Origin: Ramlibacter lithotrophicus | GTDB lineage: Bacteria; Pseudomonadota; Gammaproteobacteria; Burkholderiales; Burkholderiaceae_C | Direction: 5' to 3' | NCBI RefSeq assembly: GCF_012184415.1 | Contig: NZ_VTOX01000014.1 | Span: 1 to 64,000, forward strand | Length of the DNA stretch: 64,000 nucleotides | Shown: positions 42,219 to 52,060 of the stretch, in pieces | Layout of the letters: the number at the start of each line of letters is the position of its first letter | How positions within the stretch are numbered: the first letter of the stretch is position 1 | Program-made: the position numbers and the translations under genes | The notes under the pieces: model-generated | Told to the model about the DNA's origin: nothing | What the model saw: only the letters and a program-made list of their open reading frames with translations | Databases searched by the model: none

Positions 42219-43220
42219 CTAGCGCACCGATGCCCGCTGCAGCCGGTCGCGCACGCCGTCCCACTCCGGGCCGGCCGGCGGCGCTTCCACCCAGATCAAC
42301 TGCACGCCGGCATCGTCGAAGTCGCGCAAGGCGGCGAACAGCTCGCGTGCGGCTTGCGCCGGGTCGCCGGGCATGCGCCGCAGGAGCACCTGATGCGAAT
42401 CGCTGTGCAGCGCCGAGCGGGCATACACGGCGATCCGCGGGGCGTCGGGCCCGAGGACGGCCAGCGCCGTGCGCAGCGAACGCGCGTCCATCAGCCGCAC
42501 GGTCGCCCGCGGCGCATAGTGTGACTCCAGCGTGCCGGAGGCGCGCGGCGCGGCTTGCGGTTGCGCCGCTTCCTGCGGCAGCAGCAGCCGCTGGCCGCAG
42601 GCTGCGCTCACGGCGTCCACCGTCAGCACGCCCGGACGCAGCAGCACCGGCACGCCCCGGGTGCAGTCGACGATGGTCGACTCGATGCCGACGTCGCACG
42701 GACCGCCATCGAGCACCAGCAGGCCGTCGCCGAACTCCGAGCGCACGTGCTGCGCCGTGGTGGGGCTGACGCGTCCGAACTTGTTGGCGCTGGGCGCCGC
42801 CAGGCCGGCCATCGGCGGCGTGGCGTTCGCGCACGCCAGGAGCAAGGCATGCGCCACCGGATGGGCCGGACAGCGCAGCCCGATCGACGACTGTCCGCCC
42901 GCCGCGGCGGCAGCGCGCCCCGGACGGCGCGGCAGGATCAGCGTCAACGGCCCCGGCCAGAAGGCGGCGATCAGCCGGCTCGCGAACTCCGGGATCGCGG
43001 CGGCGAAGTGCGGCGCCGCGGCGGCATCGGCGACGTGCACGATCAGCGGGTGATCGCTGGGCCGCCCCTTGGCGGCGAAGATCTTCGCGACGGCGGCTTC
43101 GTTGTCGGCATCGGCCGCCAGGCCATACACCGTCTCCGTGGGAACGCCGACCAGTTCGCCGGCGGCGAGCGTCCGCACCGCCTGCGCGATGCCGGCAGGA
43201 GCGCGGCCGTCGACGATCAA
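42219..43220 (-). CDS. tsaC: L-threonylcarbamoyladenylate synthase TsaC (Sua5 type)
   Basis: Makes threonylcarbamoyl-AMP from threonine, bicarbonate and ATP for the t6A37 tRNA modification. The 333-residue protein has the YrdC domain (residues about 10-200: LVGVPTETVYGLAADADN, KIFAAKGRPSDHPLIVH, FWPGPLTLILPRR, APSANKFGRVSPTTAQHV, VGIESTIVDCT) plus the C-terminal Sua5 domain (about 210-330; SGTLESHYAPRATVRLMD). I chose the TTG start at 43220 because it follows a GAGGGAGCAGG site; further upstream the frame overlaps purK. It is the last gene of purE-purK-tsaC. Confidence 0.93.
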   Translation of the reverse strand: MIVDGRAPAGIAQAVRTLAAGELVGVPTETVYGLAADADNEAAVAKIFAAKGRPSDHPLIVHVADAAAAPHFAAAIPEFASRLIAAFWPGPLTLILPRRPGRAAAAAGGQSSIGLRCPAHPVAHALLLACANATPPMAGLAAPSANKFGRVSPTTAQHVRSEFGDGLLVLDGGPCDVGIESTIVDCTRGVPVLLRPGVLTVDAVSAACGQRLLLPQEAAQPQAAPRASGTLESHYAPRATVRLMDARSLRTALAVLGPDAPRIAVYARSALHSDSHQVLLRRMPGDPAQAARELFAALRDFDDAGVQLIWVEAPPAGPEWDGVRDRLQRASVR

Positions 43221-43231
43221 GGCCTGCTCCC

Positions 43232-44386
43232 TCAGAACGGCTCGATGCCCAGCACGCGAGCCGCCTGCAGTGCGATGCCGCGCACTGCATCGGTCGTGGC
43301 GCCGGTCACTGTGAGATGCCCCATCTTGCGGCCCGGACGCGCGCTGAGCTTGCCGTACAGGTGCAGGTGCACGCCGGGCAGGGCGAGCACCTGTTCCCAC
43401 GGCGGCGGCGCTTCGGCGCCGCCGGAGAACCAGAGGTCACCCAGCAGATTGAGCATGATGGCCGGGCTGTGCAGGCGCGGCTGCACCAGCGGCAGCCCGG
43501 CCAGCGTGCGCACCTGCAGCTCGAACTGCGAGACGTCGCACGCGTCCATGCTGTAGTGGCCACTGTTGTGCGGACGCGGCGCCATCTCGTTGACGACCAG
43601 GGAGCCGTCCTGCAACAGGAAGAACTCCACGCAGAGCACGCCCACGTAGCGCAGGCCGTCGGCGATGGCTCGGGTGGCCTCGATGGCGCGGGCGGCCGTC
43701 GCCTCTGGCAAGGCACCGGTCCCGGCTTCGGTCACGGCGAGGATCCCGCCCCGGTGCAGGTTCCACTGGGCCGGCAGGTGCACCATGGCGCCGTCGTGGC
43801 TGCGCGCCACGATCACCGAGCACTCGGCCGCCAGGGGCAGCAGCTGCTCGAGCACGCAAGGCACTTTCTTCAGATCGTCCCACGCGCGGGCGAGTTCGTC
43901 GCGCGTCGCCACGCGCAACTGGCCCTTGCCGTCATACCCGAGGCGCGAGGTCTTCAGGATGCCGGGGAGGAGGTGCTCCGGCACGCGCTCGAGGTCGGAC
44001 GCGCTCTCGAGCACCGCGTGCGGTGCGCACGCCACCCCGCAGCGGATGAAATGCGCCTTCTCCTGGGCCCGGTCCTGCGCAATGGCGACGGCATCGGGAC
44101 CGGGTGCGACCGGACGGTGGGCGCCGAGCGTCGCCAGCGCGGGGGCCGGCACGTTCTCGAATTCGGTCGTGATCGCCGCGCTGCGCTGCAACAGCTGCGC
44201 CAGGCCGTCCTGGTCCAGGTAACCGGTCTTGACGTGGTAATGGCTCACCAGCCCGGCGGGGCTGGCCGGATCCGGATCGAGCACCGCCGTGAAATAGCCC
44301 AGCCGCTGCGCTGCGTGCACGAACATGCGCCCCAGCTGGCCGCCGCCCATGACGCCCAGCGTTGCGCCCGGCAGGATGACCGTCAC
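43232..44386 (-). CDS. purK: N5-carboxyaminoimidazole ribonucleotide synthase PurK
   Basis: PurK uses ATP and bicarbonate to carboxylate AIR to N5-CAIR in purine synthesis. The 384-residue ATP-grasp protein opens [22 protein letters not shown]. It contains [22 protein letters not shown] (ATP loop, about residue 145), [30 protein letters not shown] (metal-site glutamate and asparagine) and MLNLLGD. It overlaps purE by 4 bases and is followed by tsaC after 11 bases. Confidence 0.97.
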   Translation of the reverse strand: MTVILPGATLGVMGGGQLGRMFVHAAQRLGYFTAVLDPDPASPAGLVSHYHVKTGYLDQDGLAQLLQRSAAITTEFENVPAPALATLGAHRPVAPGPDAVAIAQDRAQEKAHFIRCGVACAPHAVLESASDLERVPEHLLPGILKTSRLGYDGKGQLRVATRDELARAWDDLKKVPCVLEQLLPLAAECSVIVARSHDGAMVHLPAQWNLHRGGILAVTEAGTGALPEATAARAIEATRAIADGLRYVGVLCVEFFLLQDGSLVVNEMAPRPHNSGHYSMDACDVSQFELQVRTLAGLPLVQPRLHSPAIMLNLLGDLWFSGGAEAPPPWEQVLALPGVHLHLYGKLSARPGRKMGHLTVTGATTDAVRGIALQAARVLGIEPF

Positions 44387-44892
44387 GAGGCCGCTCCGGC
44401 CGGCGGCAGCGTCATGTCCCGGGCCGCCTGCGTCTGCCGCACACGATACGCCTCGAGCCGTGCCCGCAGGGCCGGCTGCTCGCTGGCCAGCATCGCCACC
44501 GCGAACAACGCGGCGTTGGCGGCGCCGGCGGCGCCGATGGCGAAGGTCGCCACCGGGATCCCCTTGGGCATCTGCACGATGCTGTGGAGCGAATCGACGC
44601 CTTGCAGGTGCCGGCTCGGCACGGGGACGCCCAGCACCGGCACCGGCGTCTTCGCCGCGAGCATGCCCGGCAGGTGGGCCGCGCCCCCGGCACCGGCAAT
44701 GATCGCCTTCAGGCCGCGCCCGGCCGCGGCCGAGGCATACGCGAACATGTCGTCCGGCATCCGGTGGGCCGAAACGATCTGCGCCTCATGCGCGATGCCG
44801 AATTCCTGGAGAATGGCGACGGCGTGCTGCATGGTGTCCCAGTCGCTGCTGGAACCCATCACCACGCCGACCTGGACCTGGACGGCGCTCAT
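44383..44892 (-). CDS. purE: N5-carboxyaminoimidazole ribonucleotide mutase PurE
   Basis: PurE moves the carboxyl group of N5-CAIR to give CAIR. The 169-residue class I enzyme shows [17 protein letters not shown] (residues about 9-25), the catalytic histidine in [28 protein letters not shown] and LLSI-like [20 protein letters not shown]. First gene of purE-purK-tsaC. It is divergent from the thioredoxin-TPR gene across an AT-rich promoter region. Confidence 0.97.
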   Translation of the reverse strand: MSAVQVQVGVVMGSSSDWDTMQHAVAILQEFGIAHEAQIVSAHRMPDDMFAYASAAAGRGLKAIIAGAGGAAHLPGMLAAKTPVPVLGVPVPSRHLQGVDSLHSIVQMPKGIPVATFAIGAAGAANAALFAVAMLASEQPALRARLEAYRVRQTQAARDMTLPPAGAAS

Positions 44893-44962
44893 GCCGCCTC
44901 CCGCCGCAGGGCGTCGGCGCAGTGGCTGCCGGCGAGGCAGCGCGCGAGGGTGGCGCGATGGT

Positions 44963-44990
44963 CCATAAAATTCCCAAAGACCGCAATTTT
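44963..44990. promoter_or_regulatory. AT-rich inverted repeat between purE and the thioredoxin-TPR gene
   Basis: ATAAAATT (44963-44970) and AATTTTAT (44983-44990) form a perfect 8-base inverted repeat with a 12-base spacer. This is striking in such GC-rich DNA. It lies in the 124-base space between the two divergent start codons and probably holds both promoters or a regulator site. Which protein binds it is unknown. Confidence 0.5.
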
Positions 44991-45016
44991 ATTGGTTTGC
45001 ACTCCAGGAAGCCCCG

Positions 45017-45907
45017 ATGATCGACGTCACGCTGCAGAACTTCGAAGCCGAGGTGATCACCGCCTCCAGGTCCGTCCCCGTGCTGGTGGACTTCTGGGCC
45101 ACCTGGTGCGGCCCCTGCAAGGTGATCGGCCCGCTGCTGGAAAAGCTGGAAACGCAGTACGGCGGCCGCTTCAAGCTGGTCAAGATCGACTCCGACCAGG
45201 AGCAGCAGCTCGCTGCCGCCTTCGGCATCCGCAGCATCCCCACCTGCATCCTGCTGATGGACGGCCAGCCGGTCGACGGCTTCATGGGCGCGCTGCCCGA
45301 GGGCAAGATCAAGGAGTTCCTGGACAAGCACCTGCCGCCGGCACCGGAAGCCGAGGAGGAGTTCCTCGAGGAGGAGGCGCCCGGTGACGCCGGCTCGCAA
45401 CTCGAGAAGCTGCAGCACGCGGTGGCGACCGATCCCGCGAACGACGACGCCCGCTTCGAGTACGTCAAGAACCTGCTGCTGGCGGGGCGCACCGATGACG
45501 CCAAGGTGGCGTTCGCGCCGGTGATCGGCAAGGTGCCGGCCGTGCGCCGGTTCGATTCGCTGCAGCGCTGGATGGATGCGCTCGACTTCGCGCAAGGCGC
45601 CGACGGCCCGGCGGCCATGGCGGACCTGGACGCGAAGATCGCCGCCAACCGCCGCGACTTCGATGCGCGCCACGGCAAGGCGCGGCTGCTGATGGCGCAG
45701 CAGCAGTGGACCAAGGCGATGGACGAACTGCTCGAGATCCTGATGCGCGACAAGTCCTGGAACGAGGAGCTGGCGCGCAAGACCTTCATCGCGATCCTGG
45801 ACATCATCGAGCCGCCGAAGCCGAAGGTGGCCGAAGGCCAGATACCGCCCGACGATCCGACGGTGGCGACTTATCGCCGGCGCTTGTCGAGCGTCGTGCT
45901 GAGTTGA
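45017..45907 (+). CDS. thioredoxin-domain TPR co-chaperone (CnoX/YbbN type)
   Basis: A 296-residue cytoplasmic protein. An N-terminal thioredoxin domain (about 1-108) carries FWATWCGPCKVIGPLL with the CxxC active site. An acidic linker (EAEEEFLEEEAPGD) is followed by a TPR-like C-terminal region (about 130-280). E. coli CnoX lacks an active CxxC pair but holds unfolded proteins for DnaK and GroEL under oxidative stress; here WCGPC is intact, as in Caulobacter CnoX. It stands alone on the plus strand between purE and purC. Confidence 0.88.
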   Translation: MIDVTLQNFEAEVITASRSVPVLVDFWATWCGPCKVIGPLLEKLETQYGGRFKLVKIDSDQEQQLAAAFGIRSIPTCILLMDGQPVDGFMGALPEGKIKEFLDKHLPPAPEAEEEFLEEEAPGDAGSQLEKLQHAVATDPANDDARFEYVKNLLLAGRTDDAKVAFAPVIGKVPAVRRFDSLQRWMDALDFAQGADGPAAMADLDAKIAANRRDFDARHGKARLLMAQQQWTKAMDELLEILMRDKSWNEELARKTFIAILDIIEPPKPKVAEGQIPPDDPTVATYRRRLSSVVLS

Positions 45908-45937
45908 AGGCCGACCTCTGCGGCCGGGTGACCGCCT

Positions 45938-46846
45938 TCAGGCAAGCAGCCGGTCCAGCGCCTCGCGGTACTTCGCGGACGTCTTCTCGATCACGTCCTG
46001 CGGCAGGCGCGGCGCGGGCGGCGTCTTGTCCCAGGGCTTGCCGTTGATGCGCACCTGCTCCAGCCAGTCGCGCACGAACTGCTTGTCGAAGCTCGGCGGA
46101 TTGGCGCCCGCGCGGAACGCCTCGTCGTACCCTTCGACCGGCCAGTAACGCGACGAATCGGGCGTCAGCACCTCGTCCATCAGCACCATCCGGCCCTGCT
46201 CGTCCAGCCCGAACTCGAACTTGGTGTCGGCGATGATCATGCCCTTGGTCCGGGCGAACGCCGCCGCCTCCCGGTACAGCGCGATGCTGGTGTCGCGGAT
46301 CTGCGCCGCGAGTTGCGGCCCGACGATGCGCACCACTTCGTCGAAGCCGATGTTCTCGTCGTGCTGGCCCATCTCCGCCTTGTGCGCCGGCGTGAAGATC
46401 GGCTCGGGCAGCGGGCTCGCGTTCTTCAGGCCGGGCGGCAGCGCGACGCCGCACACCGACTGCGACTCCTGGTACTCCTTCCATCCGCTGCCGGCCAGGT
46501 AGCCACGCACCACGGCTTCCACCGGGATCGGCTTCAGGCGCCGCACGAGCATCGAGCGTCCGGTGACCTGCGGCGCTTCCGCCGGCGTGACGACGCTTTC
46601 CGGCGGTTCGCCGGTCAGGTGGTTGGGACACACGTGGCCCAGCTTGCCGAACCAGAACAGCGCCATCTTCGTGAGCAGCTCGCCCTTGCCGGGAATGGGC
46701 TCGCCCATGATGACGTCGAACGCCGACAGGCGGTCGCTCGCCACCATCAGGATGCGGTCGCTGCCGACGGCGTAGTTGTCGCGGACCTTGCCGCGCGCCA
46801 GCAGCGGCAGCGACGTGATGGAGGAGGTGTGAAGGGCGGAAGTCAT
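45938..46846 (-). CDS. purC: phosphoribosylaminoimidazole-succinocarboxamide synthase PurC (SAICAR synthetase)
   Basis: Joins CAIR and aspartate with ATP to form SAICAR, the step after PurE. The 302 residues include [29 protein letters not shown] (residues about 17-45), [39 protein letters not shown] and [14 protein letters not shown]. The length fits the longer, Burkholderiales and yeast-like form. I chose the ATG at 46846 (MTSALHTSS); the upstream frame runs into the terminator hairpin. It follows fba after a terminator and is convergent with the thioredoxin gene. Confidence 0.96.
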   Translation of the reverse strand: MTSALHTSSITSLPLLARGKVRDNYAVGSDRILMVASDRLSAFDVIMGEPIPGKGELLTKMALFWFGKLGHVCPNHLTGEPPESVVTPAEAPQVTGRSMLVRRLKPIPVEAVVRGYLAGSGWKEYQESQSVCGVALPPGLKNASPLPEPIFTPAHKAEMGQHDENIGFDEVVRIVGPQLAAQIRDTSIALYREAAAFARTKGMIIADTKFEFGLDEQGRMVLMDEVLTPDSSRYWPVEGYDEAFRAGANPPSFDKQFVRDWLEQVRINGKPWDKTPPAPRLPQDVIEKTSAKYREALDRLLA

Positions 46847-46863
46847 GGGCGGCTCACCAATGC

Positions 46864-46891
46864 AAAAGGCCCGTTGCGGCAACGGGCCTTT
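46864..46891 (-). terminator. intrinsic terminator between fba and purC
   Basis: A 12-base perfect stem (AAAGGCCCGTTG, 46865-46876, with 46880-46891, loop cgg) is followed on the minus strand by a T-run of four. It lies 43 bases after the fba stop and 18 bases before the purC start codon, so purC would need read-through or a promoter overlapping the hairpin. Confidence 0.82.
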
Positions 46892-46934
46892 CGATTATCG
46901 CTCCGGGCGCTGGGAGCCTGGGCGGCAGAGGCTC

Positions 46935-47999
46935 CTAGGCGACGACCTGCGCCAGTTCGCCCTTGGCGTACTTGGCGGCCACCACCTGCAGCGGCTCGCC
47001 CTTGATCTTGCCGCCCTGCCCCTCGCAGCCGAACTGGATGTAGCGCTGCTTGCAGATCTGCCTGGCCGCCTCGCGGGCGGGCTTCATCCAGTCGCGCATG
47101 TCGAACTTCTCGGGATTCTCGGCCATGAACTTGCGCACGGCGCCGGTCATCGCCAGCCGGATGTCGGTGTCGATGTTGATCTTGCGCACGCCGTGCTTGA
47201 TCGCTTCCTGGATCTCCTCGACCGGCACGCCGTAGGTTTCCTTCATGTTGCCGCCGTACTGGCGGATGATCGCCAGCAGTTCCTGCGGCACGCTGGAGGA
47301 TCCGTGCATCACGAGGTGGGTGTTGGGGATGCGCCGGTTGATTTCCTTGATCCGGTCGATCGCGAGGATGTCGCCCGTGGGCTTGCGGGTGAACTTGTAG
47401 GCGCCGTGGCTGGTGCCGATGGCGATCGCCAGCGCGTCGAGCTGGGTCTTGCGCACGAAGTCGGCGGCCTGCTCGGGGTCGGTCAGGAGCTGGTCGCGCG
47501 TCATGGTGGCCTCGGTGCCGTGGCCGTCCTCCTTGTCGCCGCGCATCGTCTCGAGCGACCCCAGGCAACCGAGCTCGCCCTCGACGGTGACGCCCAGCTT
47601 GTGCGCCTGTTCGACGACCTTGCGCGTCACGTCCACGTTGTAATCGTAGCTGGCGATCGTCTTGCCGTCCGCCTCGAGCGAGCCGTCCATCATCACGGAG
47701 GAGAAGCCCAGCTCCATGGCGCCCTTGCAGACGTCGGGACTCTGGCCATGGTCCTGGTGCATCACCAGGGGAATGTTCGGATAGGCCTCGACCGCGGCCT
47801 GGATCAGGTGCTTGATGAACGACTCGCCGGCGTACTTGCGGGCGCCGGCGCTGGCCTGCAGGATCACCGGCGCGCCGGTCTCCTTGGCAGCTTCCATCAC
47901 GGCCTGGACCTGCTCCAGGTTGTTGACGTTGAACGCGGGGATGCCGTAGCCGTTGGCTGCGGCATGGTCCAGCAGTTCGCGCATGGAGACGATTGGCAT
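46935..47999 (-). CDS. fba: class II fructose-bisphosphate aldolase (Calvin-cycle subtype)
   Basis: Zinc-dependent aldolase that splits or forms fructose-1,6-bisphosphate. The 354 residues match the CbbA/Fba subtype. Motifs include [31 protein letters not shown] (zinc histidine and catalytic aspartate, about residues 80-92), [31 protein letters not shown] (zinc histidine), [10 protein letters not shown] and [11 protein letters not shown] (the phosphate-binding loops). Third gene of the pgk-pyk-fba series on the minus strand, flanked by two terminator-like hairpins. Confidence 0.97.
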   Translation of the reverse strand: MPIVSMRELLDHAAANGYGIPAFNVNNLEQVQAVMEAAKETGAPVILQASAGARKYAGESFIKHLIQAAVEAYPNIPLVMHQDHGQSPDVCKGAMELGFSSVMMDGSLEADGKTIASYDYNVDVTRKVVEQAHKLGVTVEGELGCLGSLETMRGDKEDGHGTEATMTRDQLLTDPEQAADFVRKTQLDALAIAIGTSHGAYKFTRKPTGDILAIDRIKEINRRIPNTHLVMHGSSSVPQELLAIIRQYGGNMKETYGVPVEEIQEAIKHGVRKINIDTDIRLAMTGAVRKFMAENPEKFDMRDWMKPAREAARQICKQRYIQFGCEGQGGKIKGEPLQVVAAKYAKGELAQVVA

Positions 48000-48019
48000 G
48001 GTGGGATCCTAGGGAGTTG

Positions 48020-48057
48020 AAAAACCGGCGTGCCTGGGACGTCGAGGCAGTTGCCGG
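48020..48057 (-). terminator. terminator-like hairpin between pyk and fba
   Basis: An interrupted stem, CCGGC and TGCCT (48025-48035) pairing with AGGCA and GCCGG (48045-48057) with a small bulge, is followed on the minus strand by TTTTT (48024-48020). It lies 59 bases after the pyk stop and 20 bases before the fba start codon, so it could uncouple fba from pgk-pyk. Confidence 0.6.
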
Positions 48058-48116
48058 AAATTCTACCCACGGCTCTGCGCTGGCGGGGCCGCGACGCTAC
48101 TGTCGAGCGACCGCGC

Positions 48117-49553
48117 TCAGGTCGCGCGCACGATCTTCAGCATGTTGGTGCCGCCGGGCGCGCCCATCGGCTCGCCGCACGTGATCGCGTAGATGTCGCC
48201 GCTGCCGACGATGCCTCGCTTCTTCAGGTGCGCCTCGGCTTCGCCCAGCGCCGTGTCCCGGTCGGCGCTCTGATCGAGCAGCAGCGGGCGCACGTTGCGG
48301 AACAAGGCCATGCGCCGCTGCGTCGCGAGCTTGGGCGTGAGCGCGTACATCGGGATGTGGATGCGATGCCGGCTCATCCAGAGCGCGGTGGAACCGGAAT
48401 CGGTCAGCGCGACGATCGCCTTGCAGCCCAGGTGGTAGGCGGTGAACAGCGCGCCCATGGCGATCGAGTGGTCGATGCGCGCAAACGTCTTGCCGGAAAA
48501 ATCGGCGTCGAGCTTGACCTCCTCCGCCTTCTCCGCCTCCAGGCAGATGTTCGCCATTTCGACGATCGTCTCCAGCGGGTAGCGGCCGGTCGCCGTTTCG
48601 GCGCTCAGCATCACGGCGTCGGTGCCATCGAGCACGGCGTTGGCGACGTCGCTGACCTCGGCGCGCGTAGGCACCGGATTCATGATCATCGACTCCATCA
48701 TCTGGGTCGCGGTGATCACCACCTTGTCGCACTCGCGCGCCATCCGGATCATGCGCTTCTGCAGCGCGGGCACGGCGGCGTTGCCGACTTCCACGGCGAG
48801 GTCGCCGCGCGCGACCATGATGCCGTCGCTCGCCTTGAGGATGGACTCGAGGTTCGGGATCGCCTCGGCGCGCTCGATCTTCGCGATCAGGCCGGGGCGG
48901 TGCCGCAGCTCGGCGCCGGCCACGTTGCACAGCTGGCGCGCCATCTCCATGTCGGTCGCGTTCTTCGGAAAGCTCACGGCGACGTAGTCGGCGCGGAAGC
49001 TCATCGCGGTGCGGATGTCCTCCATGTCCTTGGCGGTGAGCGCGGGGGCGGTGAGGCCGCCGCCCATCTTGTTGATGCCCTTGTTGTTGGACAGCTCGCC
49101 GCCCTGCTTGACGGTCGTGCGGACCTGCTCGCCCTTGACCGAATCGACGGTGAGCACGATCAGCCCGTCGTTGAGCAGCAGCACGTCGCCGGCCTTCACG
49201 TCGCGCGGCAGTTCCTTGTAGTCCAGGCCCACGCCCTGGTGATCGCCCGGCTCGGCGCGCGAAGCATCCAGCACGAACTTGGTGCCAGATTCCAGGTGGA
49301 CCTTGCCGTCGGCGAACTTGCCGACTCGGATCTTGGGGCCCTGGAGGTCGGCCATGATCGCGACCTCGCGGCCAGCGCGCGTGGCCGCTTCGCGCACGAG
49401 GCTGGCGCGATTCACGTGGTCGTCGGCGGTGCCATGGCTGAAGTTCAGGCGCACGACGTTGACGCCGGCGCGGATCATCTGTTCCAGCAGCGCGGGATCG
49501 CTGGAGGCGGGGCCGAGCGTGGCGACGATCTTGGTGGCGCGACGGACTGCCAT
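48117..49553 (-). CDS. pyk: pyruvate kinase
   Basis: Makes pyruvate and ATP from phosphoenolpyruvate and ADP, the last step of glycolysis. The 478-residue protein has TKIVATLGPASSDP at the start, VVRLNFSHGTADDH, MADLQGPKIRVGKF, IARD-type active-site block GIMVARGDLAVEVG, LIAKIERAEAIPNL (catalytic lysine) and TATQMMESMI with TRAEVSDVANAVLDGTDAVMLSAETATGRYP. The C-terminal allosteric domain is present (GSGDIYAITCGEPMGAPGGTN). It is downstream of pgk on the same strand; a GGAGG site precedes the ATG. Confidence 0.97.
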   Translation of the reverse strand: MAVRRATKIVATLGPASSDPALLEQMIRAGVNVVRLNFSHGTADDHVNRASLVREAATRAGREVAIMADLQGPKIRVGKFADGKVHLESGTKFVLDASRAEPGDHQGVGLDYKELPRDVKAGDVLLLNDGLIVLTVDSVKGEQVRTTVKQGGELSNNKGINKMGGGLTAPALTAKDMEDIRTAMSFRADYVAVSFPKNATDMEMARQLCNVAGAELRHRPGLIAKIERAEAIPNLESILKASDGIMVARGDLAVEVGNAAVPALQKRMIRMARECDKVVITATQMMESMIMNPVPTRAEVSDVANAVLDGTDAVMLSAETATGRYPLETIVEMANICLEAEKAEEVKLDADFSGKTFARIDHSIAMGALFTAYHLGCKAIVALTDSGSTALWMSRHRIHIPMYALTPKLATQRRMALFRNVRPLLLDQSADRDTALGEAEAHLKKRGIVGSGDIYAITCGEPMGAPGGTNMLKIVRAT

Positions 49554-49720
49554 GTCAGGCCTCCTTCGTGGACACGCGCGCTGCGCCGGACGAACGGAAG
49601 GGTGGTTGCGGGATCAGGTGCGCGTGCATGGAACGACTGGTTGTTGTTGGGTGATGCATTCTGGGGCCAGGGCGCGGCGTCGGCTGCGGCATCGCCGGAT
49701 GGGGCCGCGCGCGGCGCTGG

Positions 49721-50914
49721 TCAGGCCGACGCCCGCCGCTGCAGGATGTCGAACGCCGGCAGCGTCTTGCCCTCGAGCACCTCGAGGAAGGCGCCGCCGC
49801 CGGTGGAGATGTAGCCGATCTGGCGCTCGATGCCGTACTTGGCGATCGCGGCGAGCGTGTCGCCGCCGCCGGCGATGCTGAACGCGCTCGATGCGGCGAT
49901 GGCGCGGGCAATGGTTTCCGTGCCCTTGGCGAACGCGTCGAATTCGAAGACGCCGACCGGCCCGTTCCAGACGATGGTGCCGGCCGCCTTCAGCTGCCCG
50001 GCGAGGCGCTCGGCCGTCTTCGGCCCGATGTCCAGGATCAGGTCGTCGTCGGCCACTTCGGTGGCGGCTTTCACGGTGGCCGGCGCGTCCGCGGCGAAAG
50101 TCTTGGCCGTCACGACGTCGACCGGGATCGGCACCTCGGCGCCGCGCGACTTCATCGCGTCGATCACGGCCGCCGCCTCGGCCACGAGGTCGGCCTCGGC
50201 CAGCGACTTGCCGATCTTGAGGCCCGCCGCGAGCATGAAGGTGTTGGCGATGCCGCCGCCGACGATCAGCTGGTCGACGTTGCGAGCCAGCGACCTGAGG
50301 ATCGTGAGCTTGGTGGACACCTTGGAGCCGGCCACGATCGCGACCAGCGGCCGCTTGGGGTTGGCCAGCGCCTTGCCGATCGCGTCGATCTCGGCCGCCA
50401 GCAAGGGCCCGGCGCAGGCAATCCTGGCGTATTCGGCGATGCCGTAGGTGGACGCTTCGGCGCGGTGCGCGGTCCCGAACGCGTCGTGCACGAAGATGTC
50501 GCACAGCGCGGCCATCTTCTTCGCCAGCTCGGGGTTATTCTTCTTCTCGCCCTTGTTCACCCGGCAGTTCTCGAGCAGCACGACCTGGCCCGGCTGGACG
50601 GAGACCCCGTCGACCCAGTCGCGCACCAGCGGCACCTCGCGCCCGAGCAGTTCGCCCAGACGCTGCGCGACCGGCGCCAGCGAATCCTCGGGCTTGAACT
50701 CGCCTTCGGTCGGCCGACCGAGGTGCGAGGTCACCATCACGGCGGCGCCGGCGTCCAGCGCCATCCGGATCGCCGGCACCGAGGCGCGGATGCGGGTGTC
50801 CTCGGTAATCCGGCCCGCATCGTCCTGCGGCACGTTGAGGTCGGCGCGGATGAAGACGCGTTGCCCGGCAACCTTGCCCTGGGCACAGAGATCGGAAAAG
50901 CGCAGCACATGCAT
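49721..50914 (-). CDS. pgk: phosphoglycerate kinase
   Basis: Transfers phosphate from 1,3-bisphosphoglycerate to ADP. The 397 residues include [14 protein letters not shown] (substrate loop, residues about 19-32), [87 protein letters not shown] and [20 protein letters not shown] -10-like box lies 32 bases upstream. First gene of the glycolytic pgk-pyk-fba set. Confidence 0.97.
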   Translation of the reverse strand: MHVLRFSDLCAQGKVAGQRVFIRADLNVPQDDAGRITEDTRIRASVPAIRMALDAGAAVMVTSHLGRPTEGEFKPEDSLAPVAQRLGELLGREVPLVRDWVDGVSVQPGQVVLLENCRVNKGEKKNNPELAKKMAALCDIFVHDAFGTAHRAEASTYGIAEYARIACAGPLLAAEIDAIGKALANPKRPLVAIVAGSKVSTKLTILRSLARNVDQLIVGGGIANTFMLAAGLKIGKSLAEADLVAEAAAVIDAMKSRGAEVPIPVDVVTAKTFAADAPATVKAATEVADDDLILDIGPKTAERLAGQLKAAGTIVWNGPVGVFEFDAFAKGTETIARAIAASSAFSIAGGGDTLAAIAKYGIERQIGYISTGGGAFLEVLEGKTLPAFDILQRRASA

Positions 50915-50945
50915 GGCGGGTCTTTGGCTCCGGCGAAAACTCCAC

Positions 50946-50951
50946 ATTCTA
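50946..50951 (-). promoter_or_regulatory. candidate -10 box upstream of pgk
   Basis: TAGAAT on the minus strand, in the 73-base gap between azlD and pgk and 31 bases before the pgk ATG. A convincing -35 box at 16-18 bases was not found, so this rests on the single hexamer and its position. Confidence 0.35.
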
Positions 50952-50987
50952 GGGAGGCCCGCGGCGGTCGAGTTGGGCTCGGACCTC

Positions 50988-51326
50988 CTACCAGCCCAAG
51001 CCGACGTGGAGCGGCAGGTACACGGCCATGCCACCGGCGATCGTGAGCAGCACGCTGTGCCGCCAGAAATACAGTGCCGCGCCCGCCACCGAGCCGAACA
51101 GGCGCGCGTCCTGCCAGCTGGCGATCACCTGGCCCTGCTGCATCACGACCTCGGGCGCCACGACGCCGGCGAGCGCCGCCACCGGGGCGTAATGCAGTGC
51201 GCGGTGCGCCCATCCCGGCATGGTCCAGGGCCGGTCGAGGATGAAGAAGAAGCAGCGGGTGAGCACCGTCACGCCGGCGAGGCCAACGATCGCGGCCAGG
51301 GTCCACCAGTCGGTCTGGGCGTTCAT
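50988..51326 (-). CDS. azlD: branched-chain amino acid exporter small subunit AzlD
   Basis: A 112-residue membrane protein with about four helices, the small partner of AzlC in an efflux pair for branched-chain amino acids. It shows [24 protein letters not shown] (family signature near the N-terminus, including the TR motif), [20 protein letters not shown] and the final [15 protein letters not shown]. The ATG overlaps the azlC stop by 4 bases. Confidence 0.9.
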   Translation of the reverse strand: MNAQTDWWTLAAIVGLAGVTVLTRCFFFILDRPWTMPGWAHRALHYAPVAALAGVVAPEVVMQQGQVIASWQDARLFGSVAGAALYFWRHSVLLTIAGGMAVYLPLHVGLGW

Positions 51327-52060
51327 GCCGCCTGGCCCCTCCAGGCGCGCGGCAGGCGGTGTTCCAGCCAGAAGCCGGCCAGCACCGCCGCCGCGATCGC
51401 CGCCACGATGTTGAGTTTGAGCGGGAACGCGTACGCCGCGACGGCGGCGGCGCCGGCGACCAGCGCCGCCATCAGCCGCGCAGGCGTGCTGGCCAGCGAA
51501 CAGAGGATCCCGATCAGGCACAGGACGCCGGCGAATCCCAGTCCCCACGCGCTGGGGATCAGGTTGGCCAGGACGATGCCGACGACGCTCGTGCCCATCC
51601 AGCTGCACCAGGTGACGCCATAGTTGCCGGCCAGGTACGCCTCCTGCTCGTGCCGCTGCTGCGGCGTCTCTCCGGGGGTGGGGAACTGGCGCGTGAACAG
51701 CGCATAGCTGAGGTCGGCCGTGAGATAGCCGTTCACGAGCCGCCGCCAGCGCGGCAGGTGCATCAGGTAAGGCCGCAGGTGCAGGCTGAACACCACGAAG
51801 CGCAGGTTGACGCAGAAACCGGTGGCGAGGATGACCCAGATCGGCGCCCCGGCCACGATCAGCGGGATCGCCGCCAGCTGCGAACTGCCGGCATAGACGA
51901 GAAAGGTCATCGCCAGTGCTTCGACGACGCTCATGCCGGACTTGACCATCGCCACGCCGGTCATCAGGCCCCAGGCGGAGATGCCGGCCGCGAGCGGCGC
52001 CATGTCGCGAGCGCCGGCGCGAAAGGCCGGGTGCCGGAAGTTCGAAGGCGCGAAGAACAC
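51323..52060 (-). CDS. azlC: branched-chain amino acid exporter large subunit AzlC
   Basis: A 245-residue protein with about six to seven membrane helices and the AzlC/YgaZ pattern: FRAGARDMAPLAAGISAWGLMTGVAMVKSG, AMTFLVYAGSSQLAAIPLI, GFCVNLRFVVFSLHLRPYL and LSYALFTRQF. The GTG start shares one base with the fmt stop (TAGTG), so translation is coupled. With AzlD it exports branched-chain amino acids. The -fmt neighbourhood says little about regulation. Confidence 0.92.
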   Translation of the reverse strand: MFFAPSNFRHPAFRAGARDMAPLAAGISAWGLMTGVAMVKSGMSVVEALAMTFLVYAGSSQLAAIPLIVAGAPIWVILATGFCVNLRFVVFSLHLRPYLMHLPRWRRLVNGYLTADLSYALFTRQFPTPGETPQQRHEQEAYLAGNYGVTWCSWMGTSVVGIVLANLIPSAWGLGFAGVLCLIGILCSLASTPARLMAALVAGAAAVAAYAFPLKLNIVAAIAAAVLAGFWLEHRLPRAWRGQAA

